Below, piece by piece: positions 16,794-26,968 of a stretch of 64,000 bases of DNA. Position 1 is the first letter of the stretch; the number at the start of each line of letters is the position of its first letter. Both the position numbers and the translations under genes were made by a program. The DNA is taken from positions 1 through 64,000 of the forward strand of contig CANMOV010000005.1 in assembly GCA_947499565.1 (NCBI GenBank), given 5' to 3'. A model generated the notes under the pieces. The model searched no databases. It saw only the letters and a program-made list of their open reading frames with translations, and was not told where the DNA came from. Origin of the DNA: an uncultured Croceitalea sp. GTDB taxonomy: Bacteria > Bacteroidota > Bacteroidia > Flavobacteriales > Flavobacteriaceae.

Positions 16794-17405
16794 ATGAGAA
16801 AAACAGTAATTTTTAGTATCGTCGTATTTCTAATGGTAGTGTCAGTTCTATGGGCTCAGAAGTCTAATATCGAAATTGCTTCTGGTACATCTGTAGCATT
16901 GGATTATCCAAACTATACCGTGTGCGAGCTTCAGCTCAAAAACAACACAGGAGCACAATTAGACATTGAAGTTCAAAATAAAAAGACAGGTGAGTTTGTG
17001 CGAGGTTTTGGATTGGGACCTTTAGGGAAGGTTGAGGTAATGGTAGAGAAAGGCAACAAAATTATTTTTACCAATAACTCCATTAAAATGGGTAAGCTTG
17101 CTGTAAAAATGTTAAATACAGATGTTAAACTAAAACCAAGGAGCATCAATGAAGAGCGTGTTAGTTTTACCTTACTTAATCCAAGTAACAAAGCCATTCC
17201 GCTCATAATCCCAAATGTTATGAATCCGAATTTATCGCCAAATTCTTCTAGCGGGGTAGATTTAAAAATTGGGCAAGAGTTGTTGTTTAGAAGTGGGCTT
17301 AAAAAATATGTATTATTAACGGTAGATGATACAATTAAAGAGGGTCAAGAACTTGACATATATGCGCTATTGCAAGCGCGCAAAAAAGAACTTGGATTAA
17401 AGTAG
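16794..17405 (+). CDS. Secreted protein of unknown function
   Basis: I place the start at the ATG at 16794 rather than a TTG 15 bp upstream, because it gives a standard signal peptide (MRKTVIFSIVVFLM through VLWAQ). The mature part, about 183 residues, is beta-rich. It has alternating hydrophobic strands (CELQLKNNTGAQLDIEVQNKK, then a second similar half from about residue 115) that suggest two related Ig-like or jelly-roll layers. There is no recognised family and no catalytic motif. It stands between the AraC regulator and the BNR proteins. Confidence 0.65.
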   Translation: MRKTVIFSIVVFLMVVSVLWAQKSNIEIASGTSVALDYPNYTVCELQLKNNTGAQLDIEVQNKKTGEFVRGFGLGPLGKVEVMVEKGNKIIFTNNSIKMGKLAVKMLNTDVKLKPRSINEERVSFTLLNPSNKAIPLIIPNVMNPNLSPNSSSGVDLKIGQELLFRSGLKKYVLLTVDDTIKEGQELDIYALLQARKKELGLK

Positions 17406-17541
17406 TTAAGGGCAAAAGTTAGCTAAAGATTTAATGGGGTTGAAATACAGAAAACAGAAATGATTTTTGTACTTGACTCCATTTTTTTAATACCCCATTC
17501 TTCACTACATTTAAGTCTGACTAATTCCAACTCAAAATATA

Positions 17542-20500
17542 ATGAAACAACTACTATCTAAAGCAGGCATGCTTTTACTTGCCTTATCTTTTTTTTCAAT
17601 TTCAGCGCAATCACAACGAAAAAAGAAATCAACTTCTACTCCAGAAGTTCCTTCGGAATTATATTCTAGTATGGAATACCGTTTAGTAGGCCCATTTCGT
17701 GGTGGGCGTTCTGCGGCAGTTACTGGTGTTCCTGGAGAACCAAACCTATTCTATATGGGTTCTACAGGAGGTGGTTTATGGAAGACATTAGATGGGGGCC
17801 GTACCTGGGAAAATATTTCAGATGGTTATTTTGGGGGTAGTATAGGTTCCGTGGAGGTAGCCAAAAGTGACCCTAATGTTATTTACGTTGGTGGTGGTGA
17901 AAAAACGCTTCGTGGTAACGTTTCTAGTGGATATGGAATTTGGAAAACAGAAGATGCTGGTAAAACATGGACTTCCGCAGGTCTTAAAAATAGCCGTCAT
18001 GTGCCACGTCTTCGCGTGCATCCAACTAACCATAATATCGTTTATGCAGCAGTACTTGGAAATATCTATAAGCCTACCCAGGAACGAGGGATTTATAAAA
18101 GTACGGATGGTGGAAAAACATGGAACAAAAAGCTTTTTGTAAATAATCAAGCCGGAGCAGTAGACTTAACTTTTGATCCTAATAACCCAAGAATTTTATA
18201 TGCTTCTACTTGGCGTGCGCAGCGTACACCATATTCTTTAAGTAGCGGTGGCGAAGGCTCGGCACTTTGGAAAAGTACAGATAACGGCGAGACTTGGACA
18301 GAAATTTCCAAAAACGAAGGTTTCCCAGAAGGTACTTTAGGAATTATAGGAGTAACTGTATCTCCCAAGAATAGCGAACGCGTTTGGGCAATTATAGAGA
18401 ATAAAGATAAAGGTGGCTTATACCGCTCCGATGATGGTGGAAAAAAATGGACGCAGGTAAATAGTGAGCGAAAACTGCGCCAACGAGCATGGTATTATAC
18501 GCGCCTATATGCGGATACAGAAGATGAAAACGTAGTATATGTTTTAAATGTGCGTTATCATAAAAGCTCTGATGGCGGAAAAACTTTTAGCACCTTTAAT
18601 GCACCCCATGGTGACCATCATGATTTATGGATTGCTCCGAAAAATAGCAAGCGCATGATTATTGGTGATGATGGTGGAGCACAGGTCACCTATGATGGTG
18701 GGGAAACATGGAGTACCTATTACAACCAACCTACAGCACAGTTTTATAGAGTAACCACGGATAATGCATTCCCGTATCGAATTTATGTAGCGCAGCAAGA
18801 CAATTCTACTATTCGGGTAAACCACCGTTCGGATGGCGGCAGTATTAGTGAAGATGATTGGGAGCGCACCGCTGGTGGTGAAAGTGCCCATATTGCTGTA
18901 GACCCAACAGATAACGATATTGTTTATGGAGGAAGTTATGATGGGTTTTTGACACGTGTTAATCATAAGAATAATACGGTTAGAGGGATTAATGTATGGC
19001 CAGACAATCCTATGGGAGCAGGTGCTGAAGCCATGAAATATCGTTTTCAGTGGAACTTTCCTATAATCTTTAGTCGCCATAACCCTAAGAAATTGTATAC
19101 TTTTTCTAACCATGTACATGTTACGGAAAACGAAGGGCAAAGTTGGAAACTATTAAGTGGTGACTTAACACGAAATGATCCTACAAAACTTGTAAGTAGT
19201 GGAGGTCCAATAACACAAGATAATACGAGCGTAGAATATTACTGTACCATTTTTGCAGCGAATGAAAGTCCACTTAAAGAAGGCTTACTTTGGGTAGGTA
19301 GTGATGACGGGTTAATCCATGTCACAAAAGATGGCGGTCAGAATTGGGAGAATGTGACCCCACCAAATATGCCAGAATGGAGTATGGTAAATAGTATTGA
19401 ACCTTCTGCTTTTGATGAAGGAACTTGTTATGTAGCGGCTACGCGCTATAAATTGGGGGACTTTGTACCGTATTTATACAAAACAACAGATTATGGAAAA
19501 ACCTGGTCTAAAATCACTAATGGCATAGCGAACGAGCATTTTACCCGTGTACTTCGCGAAGACCCTAAACAAAAAGGGCTTTTATATGCTGGTACAGAAA
19601 CAGGAATGTACGTTTCTTTTAATGAAGGAGCTAAATGGGAAAAATTTCAGTTGAACTTACCTATTGTTCCAATTACGGATTTAGCTTTAAAAGACAACAA
19701 TTTGGTAGTAGCAACCCAAGGGCGAAGCGTTTGGATTTTAGACGATCTTACGGTTTTACATCAATTAAATTCAGCTGACAAAGGGGCTTCGATGAAACTG
19801 TTTGCTCCAAAAGATTCGTATAGAACAAAAGGGAGAGCTGCTAGTAAACCAAGTTTAACTTCTGGGCAAAATCATCCTAATGGCGTGGTAACGCATTTTT
19901 ATGTGAAAGACAAAAATGAAAAAGATAGCATAAGTCTTACTTATACTTCTATGGCGGGAGATACCCTAGGTAATTTCAGCACTTTTGCTAAAGAAAAGAA
20001 AAACAAATTAAAGGTTAAAAAAGGCGGAAATACTCATGTTTGGGATACTAGAGGTAAAGGCGCAGAACGTTTAAAAGGAATGATTCTTTGGTGGGCAAAT
20101 TTAAATGGGGCGAAAGCAGTTCCTGGAAGTTACAAAGTGCATTTAAATGTTAATGGAACTACCCGGACCGAAACATTTAAAATTTTACCAGACCCGCGTG
20201 CTGAGGTTTCTGTAGCAGATATGCAGAAGCAGTATGATTTTATTTCGAGTATTAATGAAACCGTGGATAAAGCACACCAATCCATAAAAAAGATTCGTAA
20301 AATAAACGAAAAACTGGATGCCTTTACCAAGCAATACAAGGACAATGAGGCTACCAAAGAATTGGTAGAGAAAGCGAAGAAAATGAAAGAGGGTTTTGGT
20401 GAGATTGAAAAGGCGCTGTATCAAACTAAAAACAGAAGTAATCAAGATCCCTTAAACTTCCCTATTAAGTTGACCAATAAACTGGCCCATTTAAATAGTC

Positions 20501-20676
20501 TGGTATCTATAGACGATTTTCCACCAACAGAACAAGACATTGCTGTAAAAAATGAAATGACAACTAAAATAAATACACAATTAGATGCCTTTGATGCCTT
20601 AGTTGATAAGGAAATGAAAGAATTTAATGAGCAGTTTAATGCTTTGAATTTGCAGTATTTATCTATTGAAGAATAG
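17542..20676 (+). CDS. Secreted BNR/sortilin-like (VPS10-type) beta-propeller protein 1
   Basis: This 1044-residue protein has a signal peptide (1-25). About 700 residues of beta-propeller blades follow, marked by repeated Asp-box turns such as [52 protein letters not shown] and LYKTTDYGKTW. After residue about 760 come an Ig-like segment and a helical tail (900-1040). Asp-box propellers occur in sialidases, sortilins and photosystem factors. No glycosidase catalytic set is apparent, so it is more likely a binding or peptidase-associated protein. The next gene is a clear paralogue in the same order. Confidence 0.88.
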   Translation: MKQLLSKAGMLLLALSFFSISAQSQRKKKSTSTPEVPSELYSSMEYRLVGPFRGGRSAAVTGVPGEPNLFYMGSTGGGLWKTLDGGRTWENISDGYFGGSIGSVEVAKSDPNVIYVGGGEKTLRGNVSSGYGIWKTEDAGKTWTSAGLKNSRHVPRLRVHPTNHNIVYAAVLGNIYKPTQERGIYKSTDGGKTWNKKLFVNNQAGAVDLTFDPNNPRILYASTWRAQRTPYSLSSGGEGSALWKSTDNGETWTEISKNEGFPEGTLGIIGVTVSPKNSERVWAIIENKDKGGLYRSDDGGKKWTQVNSERKLRQRAWYYTRLYADTEDENVVYVLNVRYHKSSDGGKTFSTFNAPHGDHHDLWIAPKNSKRMIIGDDGGAQVTYDGGETWSTYYNQPTAQFYRVTTDNAFPYRIYVAQQDNSTIRVNHRSDGGSISEDDWERTAGGESAHIAVDPTDNDIVYGGSYDGFLTRVNHKNNTVRGINVWPDNPMGAGAEAMKYRFQWNFPIIFSRHNPKKLYTFSNHVHVTENEGQSWKLLSGDLTRNDPTKLVSSGGPITQDNTSVEYYCTIFAANESPLKEGLLWVGSDDGLIHVTKDGGQNWENVTPPNMPEWSMVNSIEPSAFDEGTCYVAATRYKLGDFVPYLYKTTDYGKTWSKITNGIANEHFTRVLREDPKQKGLLYAGTETGMYVSFNEGAKWEKFQLNLPIVPITDLALKDNNLVVATQGRSVWILDDLTVLHQLNSADKGASMKLFAPKDSYRTKGRAASKPSLTSGQNHPNGVVTHFYVKDKNEKDSISLTYTSMAGDTLGNFSTFAKEKKNKLKVKKGGNTHVWDTRGKGAERLKGMILWWANLNGAKAVPGSYKVHLNVNGTTRTETFKILPDPRAEVSVADMQKQYDFISSINETVDKAHQSIKKIRKINEKLDAFTKQYKDNEATKELVEKAKKMKEGFGEIEKALYQTKNRSNQDPLNFPIKLTNKLAHLNSLVSIDDFPPTEQDIAVKNEMTTKINTQLDAFDALVDKEMKEFNEQFNALNLQYLSIEE

Positions 20677-20705
20677 TTTTAAACTTTATTAAGTGCAAGG
20701 ATGAG

Positions 20706-20738
20706 CCTATCAAAAGGTGTTAATTATATTTTGATAGG
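20706..20738 (+). terminator. Hairpin between the two BNR genes
   Basis: CCTATCAAAA and TTTTGATAGG form a perfect 10-bp stem around a 13-base loop, 29 bp after the stop of the first BNR gene. No long T tract follows, so it may be an RNA-stability hairpin or leaky terminator between the paralogues. Confidence 0.5.
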
Positions 20739-20774
20739 TTCCATAGAATAGCTACCCTATTTAAAATAAAGAAA

Positions 20775-23700
20775 ATGAGAAAAGTACTAGCGCTATTGAC
20801 TTTTTTAGCAGTAACATTCACTTTTGCCCAAACAGCGGAAGATTACTTTAAGCCTCTTAAGTTTAGAAATATTGGCCCTTTTAGAGGAGGACGTTCGGTT
20901 TCGGCTTCTGGAGTAGTAGGTAACCCAATGACCTATTATATGGGGACGACAGGGGGAGGACTTTGGAAAACTGAAGATGCAGGGCAGCGTTGGAAAAATA
21001 TCTCTGATGGATTTTTTGAAATGGGCTCAGTTGGTGCAGTTGCCGTTTCAACTTTTAACACAAACATCGTTTATGTGGGAATGGGCGAACATGCACCTCG
21101 TGGAGTAATGTCTTCCTATGGAGATGGAGTTTATAAATCTACGGATGCGGGCAAGACATGGAAGCACATGGGGCTAAAAGAAACCCAACACATTTCACGG
21201 ATTATTATTCACCCTACCAATCCAGATATAGTTTATGTCGCTGCACAAGGGCAATTATATGGACCAAATAAAGAACGAGGAATCTATAAATCTACTGATG
21301 GAGGAAAGACCTGGAAGAATACGCTTTTTGTGAATGAATTAACTGGCGCTGCAGAACTTTCTATGGACGCTAATTATCCTGAGATAATGTATGCAGCAAT
21401 GTGGGAACACCAACGCAAGCCAAATATAGTAATAAGCGGAGGGGAAGGTAGTGGGCTTTATAAATCTATAGATGCTGGAGAAACTTGGACGGAAATGACA
21501 GAAGGTCTTCCCGAAGAAAAAGGGAAAATGGCCATTTCTGTGAGTCCTGCAAATTCAAATAAGGTCTATGCTTTAATTGAAAGCGATAGTAATAAAGATA
21601 AAGGAGGGCTTTTTGTTTCTAATAATGCTGGAAAGTCTTGGAGTATGGTTAGTGGGGATAACCGTTTGGTACAACGTGCTTGGTATTATATAGAAGTATT
21701 TACAGACCCTAAAGATGAAGATATTGTATATGTATTAAGTGCTCCGGCACTTCGTTCATTAGATGGTGGAAAAAACTGGGAACGCATTACTGGAACGCAT
21801 GGCGATTTTCATGATTTATGGATTAACCCAGATAATTCCTTAAATATGGTTATTGCAAATGATGGAGGTGCGGCGGTAACTTTTGACTTTGGAAAAACAT
21901 GGTCCTCACAAGTAAATATGCCAACAGGGCAGTTTTATCGTATTAATACTGATAATCTATATCCCTATAACATTTACGCTGGGCAACAAGATTATTCTTC
22001 GGCGATGGTTGCAAGTATGTCTCCAGGGAGTGGAAGTATTACTATGGCAGATTTTAGCCCATCTGCGGGTGGCGAAAGTGCCTTTTTGGCCTTTGACCCC
22101 GATAATCCAAGGTATGTGATGGGAGGAAGTTATTTGGGAACTATTGATGTGCTGGATACGGAATCAAAAGCATCTACAAAAGTAATGGCAGCTCCAATTC
22201 AATATTTGGGAAGAGAAGCCCGTAACATGAAGTATTTATATAATTGGAATGCTCCAACGTTACGTTCGCAGCATGAGGAAAACACGTTTTATCACGGAGC
22301 ACAATTGTTATTGCGTACACGTGATATGGGCGTTACTTGGGAAGAAATGTCTCCAGATTTAACCAGAGATATTGATGCTAAACAAGGGAATGGTGGTGGC
22401 CCATACACTAACGAAGCGGTTGGTGCAGAAAATTATGGAACCCTAGCCTATGTACTGGAATCTCCGCATGAAGCCGGAGTTTTCTATACAGGCAGTGATG
22501 ATGGTTATGTTCATATTACAAAAGACAATGGTGCAAGCTGGCAAAATATTACGCCTAAGAACCTAGGAGAAACTCTGGTGAACGCAATAGAGGTATCTCC
22601 ACATGACAAGGGCACGGTGTATATCGCAACAACAAAGTATAAGTTTAATGACCACACTCCGGCACTTTATAAAAGCACTGATTATGGAAAAACATGGGAG
22701 AACATCTCTTCAGGTATTCCTTATGGAGCATTTACAAGAGTTATTCGTGAAGATGTTAATCGTAAAAACCTGCTGTATGCTGGAACTGAAAAAGGACTAT
22801 ATCTTTCATGGAATGGTGGAAAAACTTGGAAGTCTTTTCAATTAAATCTTCCTAAAACGCCAATTACAGATATTAAAATTCATAAAGGAGATTTAATTGT
22901 GGCTACCTCAGGTAGGGCTTTTTGGATATTGGATGATTTAGCGCTTTTATCACAATATAATCCTAAGCAAGAAAACCTGAAATTCTATAAACCCAAGGAT
23001 GCAATGAATGGAACATGGTATAGTCCAATGAGTGGTAATACTGATAAATTTGATGGTACAAATACCTTGTCTGGTGTAAACCCTGCAAATGGAATGGTAT
23101 TGTATTACGAGTTGCCTAAGGTAGCAGATTCAGTAACTATAACTATGGATATTTTGGATAAAAATGGAGCGGTTGTTCGTAGTTTTTCTTCCAAGAAAGA
23201 CCCTAATTACAAGCCTCATAATGGAGGTGGACCAAGACCTGCGCCACTACTATCCAAAAAAGAAGGATTAAACCGTTTTATATGGGATATGAAAACTCCC
23301 ATTTTGCCCGGAATACCTGGAACCTATATCGAATCTGCTTTTAGCGGCCATAGGGTGCCTCCGGGAGAATATGAGATTCGCTTAAAAGTAGGTGACAAGA
23401 CAATAAGCACAAAAGGGAAAATTAATGCTGTGCCTACCTATAAAACCACGCCAGATCAATATGCAGAATATCATGCTTTTTTGACGGACGCAGAAGCAAA
23501 TCTTGTAGCTATGCTTAATACTGTAAATGCCTTATATAAAGTGCAACAACAGTTGAAAGAAGTCCTAAATAATGTGGAGGATAATGTGCTAAAATCTGAA
23601 GGACAAAAGTTGATGGCTGAACTTGATGCCTGGGATAAAGAAATGATTCAACGAAAATCTCAAGCCTATGATGATGTGGAGAATTTTCCAAATAAGTTTA

Positions 23701-23897
23701 GTGCAGAATATCTTTTTTTAATTGATGCTACAAATAGTGCAATACCAAGGGTAAATCAACCTTCCAAAGACAGAAAAAAAGAACTAGATGCACAATGGGA
23801 CGTTTTAAAAAGCAAGGCAGAGGTCTTAAAGAGTAAAGCTATTTCAGAGTATAACAAAAAGCTTTGGGATGCAGGTATTGGGGCCATACGTTTTTAG
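20775..23897 (+). CDS. Secreted BNR/sortilin-like (VPS10-type) beta-propeller protein 2
   Basis: This 1040-residue protein has a signal peptide ending FTFAQ (about 19). The Asp-box blades mirror those of the upstream protein: [55 protein letters not shown]. The C-terminal half has the same Ig-like and helical-tail arrangement. The two genes are therefore an ancient tandem duplication, alike in blade order but divergent in residues. The role is unknown and extracytoplasmic. The two proteins may work as a heterodimer or have split specificity, which is inference. Confidence 0.88.
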   Translation: MRKVLALLTFLAVTFTFAQTAEDYFKPLKFRNIGPFRGGRSVSASGVVGNPMTYYMGTTGGGLWKTEDAGQRWKNISDGFFEMGSVGAVAVSTFNTNIVYVGMGEHAPRGVMSSYGDGVYKSTDAGKTWKHMGLKETQHISRIIIHPTNPDIVYVAAQGQLYGPNKERGIYKSTDGGKTWKNTLFVNELTGAAELSMDANYPEIMYAAMWEHQRKPNIVISGGEGSGLYKSIDAGETWTEMTEGLPEEKGKMAISVSPANSNKVYALIESDSNKDKGGLFVSNNAGKSWSMVSGDNRLVQRAWYYIEVFTDPKDEDIVYVLSAPALRSLDGGKNWERITGTHGDFHDLWINPDNSLNMVIANDGGAAVTFDFGKTWSSQVNMPTGQFYRINTDNLYPYNIYAGQQDYSSAMVASMSPGSGSITMADFSPSAGGESAFLAFDPDNPRYVMGGSYLGTIDVLDTESKASTKVMAAPIQYLGREARNMKYLYNWNAPTLRSQHEENTFYHGAQLLLRTRDMGVTWEEMSPDLTRDIDAKQGNGGGPYTNEAVGAENYGTLAYVLESPHEAGVFYTGSDDGYVHITKDNGASWQNITPKNLGETLVNAIEVSPHDKGTVYIATTKYKFNDHTPALYKSTDYGKTWENISSGIPYGAFTRVIREDVNRKNLLYAGTEKGLYLSWNGGKTWKSFQLNLPKTPITDIKIHKGDLIVATSGRAFWILDDLALLSQYNPKQENLKFYKPKDAMNGTWYSPMSGNTDKFDGTNTLSGVNPANGMVLYYELPKVADSVTITMDILDKNGAVVRSFSSKKDPNYKPHNGGGPRPAPLLSKKEGLNRFIWDMKTPILPGIPGTYIESAFSGHRVPPGEYEIRLKVGDKTISTKGKINAVPTYKTTPDQYAEYHAFLTDAEANLVAMLNTVNALYKVQQQLKEVLNNVEDNVLKSEGQKLMAELDAWDKEMIQRKSQAYDDVENFPNKFSAEYLFLIDATNSAIPRVNQPSKDRKKELDAQWDVLKSKAEVLKSKAISEYNKKLWDAGIGAIRF

Positions 23898-23927
23898 AAA
23901 ATTAGAATTTAAAAGCTGGTGAATTAC

Positions 23928-23935
23928 TACCTTTG
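23928..23935 (+). promoter_or_regulatory. Bacteroidota -7 box TACCTTTG upstream of hemJ
   Basis: TACCTTTG is an exact TAnnTTTG match 45 bp before the TTG start at 23981, following the end of the second BNR gene. Confidence 0.55.
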
Positions 23936-23980
23936 TTATAAGTTTTAAGTGATAATATTAAAATAAAATTAGAATCGTAT

Positions 23981-24529
23981 TTGGAACTATATAACTACAT
24001 TAAATCCCTTCACTTAATCTTTGTGATTACATGGTTTGCAGGACTTTTCTATATTCCACGTTTGTTTATTTATCATATTGAAGCAAATGCAAAACCTTCT
24101 CCTGAGAAGGAAATTTTAACCAAGCAATTAAAGGTGATGACCAAGAGACTTTGGTATATTATCACTTGGCCATCTGCAATTTTATGTGTGTTTTTTGCGC
24201 TTTGGCTTTTGCATTTACAAACGGCACTTATCTACCAAGCATGGATGCAGGTAAAACTAGGTTTTGTAGTGTTATTGATAGCTTATCATTTTAAGTGTCA
24301 CCAGATTTTTAATCAGCTACAACAAGATCAGGTTAAGTATTCTTCAAACTTCATGCGTATTTGGAATGAGGGCGCAACATTAATTCTTTTTGCAGTTGTG
24401 TTTTTAGTGATTTTGAAAAGCGCCGTTAATTGGATTTATGGAGTATTGGGAATAGTGGTTTTAGGAATTCTCTTAATGCTTGGGATTCGGCTGTATAAGC
24501 GAATTCGAGATAAAAATCCCGAAGCCTAA
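23981..24529 (+). CDS. hemJ: Protoporphyrinogen IX oxidase HemJ-like membrane protein
   Basis: This 182-residue protein starts at TTG and has four or five membrane helices. Conserved HemJ features are the N-terminal HLIFVITWFAGLFYIPRLFIYH, with His 11 and the PRLF-YH block, then WPSAILCVFFALWLL and KLGFVVLLIAYHFKC. HemJ oxidises protoporphyrinogen IX to protoporphyrin IX in the inner membrane during haem synthesis. Related CopD-like proteins share the fold, but the PRLF/YH and LK-GFV-LL-AYH motifs favour HemJ. Confidence 0.88.
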   Translation: MELYNYIKSLHLIFVITWFAGLFYIPRLFIYHIEANAKPSPEKEILTKQLKVMTKRLWYIITWPSAILCVFFALWLLHLQTALIYQAWMQVKLGFVVLLIAYHFKCHQIFNQLQQDQVKYSSNFMRIWNEGATLILFAVVFLVILKSAVNWIYGVLGIVVLGILLMLGIRLYKRIRDKNPEA

Positions 24530-24598
24530 GCTGAAATTTAATCCTGCAGTCCGCTTTGGTTCGATTATTGCTAACTTTAAGTCCAAATTCAATCGGAA

Positions 24599-26047
24599 TT
24601 GTTTAAAAAACTATCCTTACGATCACGTATATTTTTTACCATGATTTTATTGGTGCTCATTGCATCAGTATTAATTGCAGGAGTCACCATTTATCAATAC
24701 AGAGAGCAGTCTAAGGATTATCACGAAAACCGATTAGAACGTAAAGAGGAGCAGATTCTACAGAGTATTAATTACGTTTTAAAAGAAACTACTTACGAGC
24801 CTAAAACGGAAAATTTGGAGTTCATTTTCATGAATGAGATTTTTAAAATCTCTGATGTACAAAATGTAAACTTCAACATTTATGATTTAGAAGGCTCATT
24901 AATAAAAAGTTCTAAGCCAGCTTTTGAAGCTGACTCTGTAGCAAATTGTTTAGATGCTGAGGTTTTAAACAATTTATTGGCAAGCACTAACAAGCGCTAT
25001 GTAGAAGAGAAAACCACAGCTGGAGACAATTATCAGGCTTCCTATAATTACATTACGGACCCCAAGTTTAAGCCGATAGGGATAATGAATCTCCCCTATT
25101 TTGAGGATAACTCCTTTAATGATATGGAGCTTAAGGAATTTCTAATTCGCTTGGGCGGAGTGTATTTGGTGATGTTATTATCCGCAATTCTTTTGGCATA
25201 TTTTATCTCTAAATACATAACTAGGTCTTTGGAAACTATTTCAGATAAAATGGGGCAGACCAATCTAAATAAGCGAAACGAAAAAATTATAATTGAGGAC
25301 CCAAGTGAGGAGATTGGAAAATTGGTTGATGCTTATAATGCGATGATAGATGAATTGGAAGAAAGCGCTGTGAAATTAGCACGTAGTGAGCGAGAACAAG
25401 CCTGGCGTGAGATGGCAAAACAAGTGGCTCATGAGATTAAAAACCCCTTAACCCCAATGCGTTTGACTGTTCAAAGTTTTGAACGAAAATTTAACCCGGA
25501 GGACCCCAAGGCAGAGAAAAAGATGAAAGAGTTCTCCAAAACTTTGGTGCAACAGATAGACACCATGAGCAATATTGCATCTGCATTCTCCAATTTTGCA
25601 GATATGCCCGCACAGCAAAAAGAAACGCTTAATGTGGTAAAGGTGACTAAGCTCGCTTTAGATATTTTTCACGAACCTTATATTCATTTTATTTCTGAAG
25701 AAGAAGAAATTATAGCAAAACTGGACCGAACACAATTGATTCGGGTAATAACGAACTTGGTTAAGAACGCAATTCAGGCTGTTCCAGAAGTGGAAAACCC
25801 TCGAATTTTAGTTACCGTAGCATCTGATGGTAATCAATTAAAAATTGCAGTAGCTGATAATGGAGTTGGTATTGCAGATGAGTTTAAGGACAAAATATTT
25901 GAACCGAAGTTCACCACAAAATCAAGCGGGATGGGATTAGGACTCGGTATGGTTAAAAATATTGTCGAAAACTATAATGGCACTATAGCTTTTACCTCTC
26001 AAGAAGGAAAAGGAACTGTTTTTACAGTTAAATTTCCAAAGGAATAA
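24599..26047 (+). CDS. NtrY-like sensor histidine kinase
   Basis: This 482-residue protein uses a TTG start. A first membrane helix (about 11-31) is followed by a roughly 150-residue extracytoplasmic domain, a second helix (about 185-204) and a HAMP linker (ITRSLETISDKMGQ). The HisKA box has phospho-acceptor H278 in QVAHEIKNPLTPMRL. The ATPase domain has NLVKNAIQAVPE, DNGVGI and GMGLGLGMVKNIVE. The ENPLTP-type H-box is typical of NtrY kinases. No response regulator gene is adjacent, so its partner lies elsewhere. Confidence 0.92.
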   Translation: MFKKLSLRSRIFFTMILLVLIASVLIAGVTIYQYREQSKDYHENRLERKEEQILQSINYVLKETTYEPKTENLEFIFMNEIFKISDVQNVNFNIYDLEGSLIKSSKPAFEADSVANCLDAEVLNNLLASTNKRYVEEKTTAGDNYQASYNYITDPKFKPIGIMNLPYFEDNSFNDMELKEFLIRLGGVYLVMLLSAILLAYFISKYITRSLETISDKMGQTNLNKRNEKIIIEDPSEEIGKLVDAYNAMIDELEESAVKLARSEREQAWREMAKQVAHEIKNPLTPMRLTVQSFERKFNPEDPKAEKKMKEFSKTLVQQIDTMSNIASAFSNFADMPAQQKETLNVVKVTKLALDIFHEPYIHFISEEEEIIAKLDRTQLIRVITNLVKNAIQAVPEVENPRILVTVASDGNQLKIAVADNGVGIADEFKDKIFEPKFTTKSSGMGLGLGMVKNIVENYNGTIAFTSQEGKGTVFTVKFPKE

Positions 26048-26053
26048 TTTTTT

Positions 26054-26074
26054 AGTAATCAGTAATCAGTAATC
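26054..26074. repeat. Short tandem repeat, 3 x AGTAATC
   Basis: Three perfect 7-bp units AGTAATC are followed by a degenerate AGTTGCC unit, in the gap after the NtrY-like kinase gene. Confidence 0.7.
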
Positions 26075-26160
26075 AGTTGCCAGTTAAAAAATCCTTTTAT
26101 AACTTTCAAAACTCTGAATTTGTCACACTAAGCTCGTCTAAGTGCTAATCCCAAGAAAAA

Positions 26161-26943
26161 ATGGAATACCATAACCTCTACATCGAAGAAGAAAACCAAA
26201 TTGCGACCATTACAATTGATCGCCCTAAAAAGCTAAATGCGCTAAATAAAGCTACAATCGCAGAGCTACATGAAGCATTTAAAGAATTGGAAGCAGACAA
26301 GGAAACTAAAGTAATTATCATTACTGGTAGTGGAGAAAAAGCCTTTGTGGCAGGAGCAGACATTTCTGAATTTGCTCATTTTTCAGAGAAAGAAGGAGGC
26401 AAATTAGCCTCAAAAGGGCAAGAGTTGTTATTTGATTTTGTTGCGAATTTAAGTACACCAGTTATTGCAGCTGTAAATGGTTTTGCGCTTGGTGGTGGGT
26501 TAGAGCTGGCAATGGCATGTCATTTTAGAGTGGCAAGTGACAATGCGAGAATGGGGTTGCCAGAAGTTTCCTTAGGAGTAATACCTGGTTATGGAGGTAC
26601 GCAACGCCTTCCTGAGCTGGTAGGTAAAGGGAAAGCAATGGAATTGATTATGACTGCAGGCATGTTAGATGCTCAAAAAGCTTTGGACTGCGGTCTGGTT
26701 AATTATGTAGTACCACAAGAAGAATTACTACCCTTGTGTGAAAAGCTGGCAGGTAAGATATCGAATAACTCTTCCGTAGCAATAAAACAGGCAATAAAAG
26801 CCGTAAATGCGGGTTATAGCTATGATAAAGATGGCTATGCTGTTGAGATTGATGCTTTTGGAGCGTGTTTCGGAACTAATGATTTTAAAGAAGGCACTTC
26901 GGCTTTTTTAGAAAAACGTAAAGCCAATTTCCCCGGTTCATAG
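26161..26943 (+). CDS. Enoyl-CoA hydratase/isomerase family protein
   Basis: This 260-residue protein has the full-length crotonase fold. The N-terminal ATITIDRPKKLNALN, the oxyanion-hole strands FVAGADISEF and NGFALGGGLELAMACH, and both catalytic glutamates (one in GGLELAM, one in GLPEVSLGVIPGYGGTQRL) are intact. It should hydrate trans-2-enoyl-CoA, as in beta-oxidation or degradation of short acyl-CoAs. It is cytosolic, without other fatty-acid genes beside it. Other crotonases share the fold, but having both Glu favours a hydratase. Confidence 0.92.
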   Translation: MEYHNLYIEEENQIATITIDRPKKLNALNKATIAELHEAFKELEADKETKVIIITGSGEKAFVAGADISEFAHFSEKEGGKLASKGQELLFDFVANLSTPVIAAVNGFALGGGLELAMACHFRVASDNARMGLPEVSLGVIPGYGGTQRLPELVGKGKAMELIMTAGMLDAQKALDCGLVNYVVPQEELLPLCEKLAGKISNNSSVAIKQAIKAVNAGYSYDKDGYAVEIDAFGACFGTNDFKEGTSAFLEKRKANFPGS

Positions 26944-26968
26944 CCTTGGTTCAACCAAAGCTATTCTT

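Noticed and set aside
17818-18150. Minus-strand ORFs within the first BNR gene
   Set aside because: They lie wholly inside a well-supported coding region on the plus strand and show no domain of their own. The same applies to similar antisense frames in other large genes.
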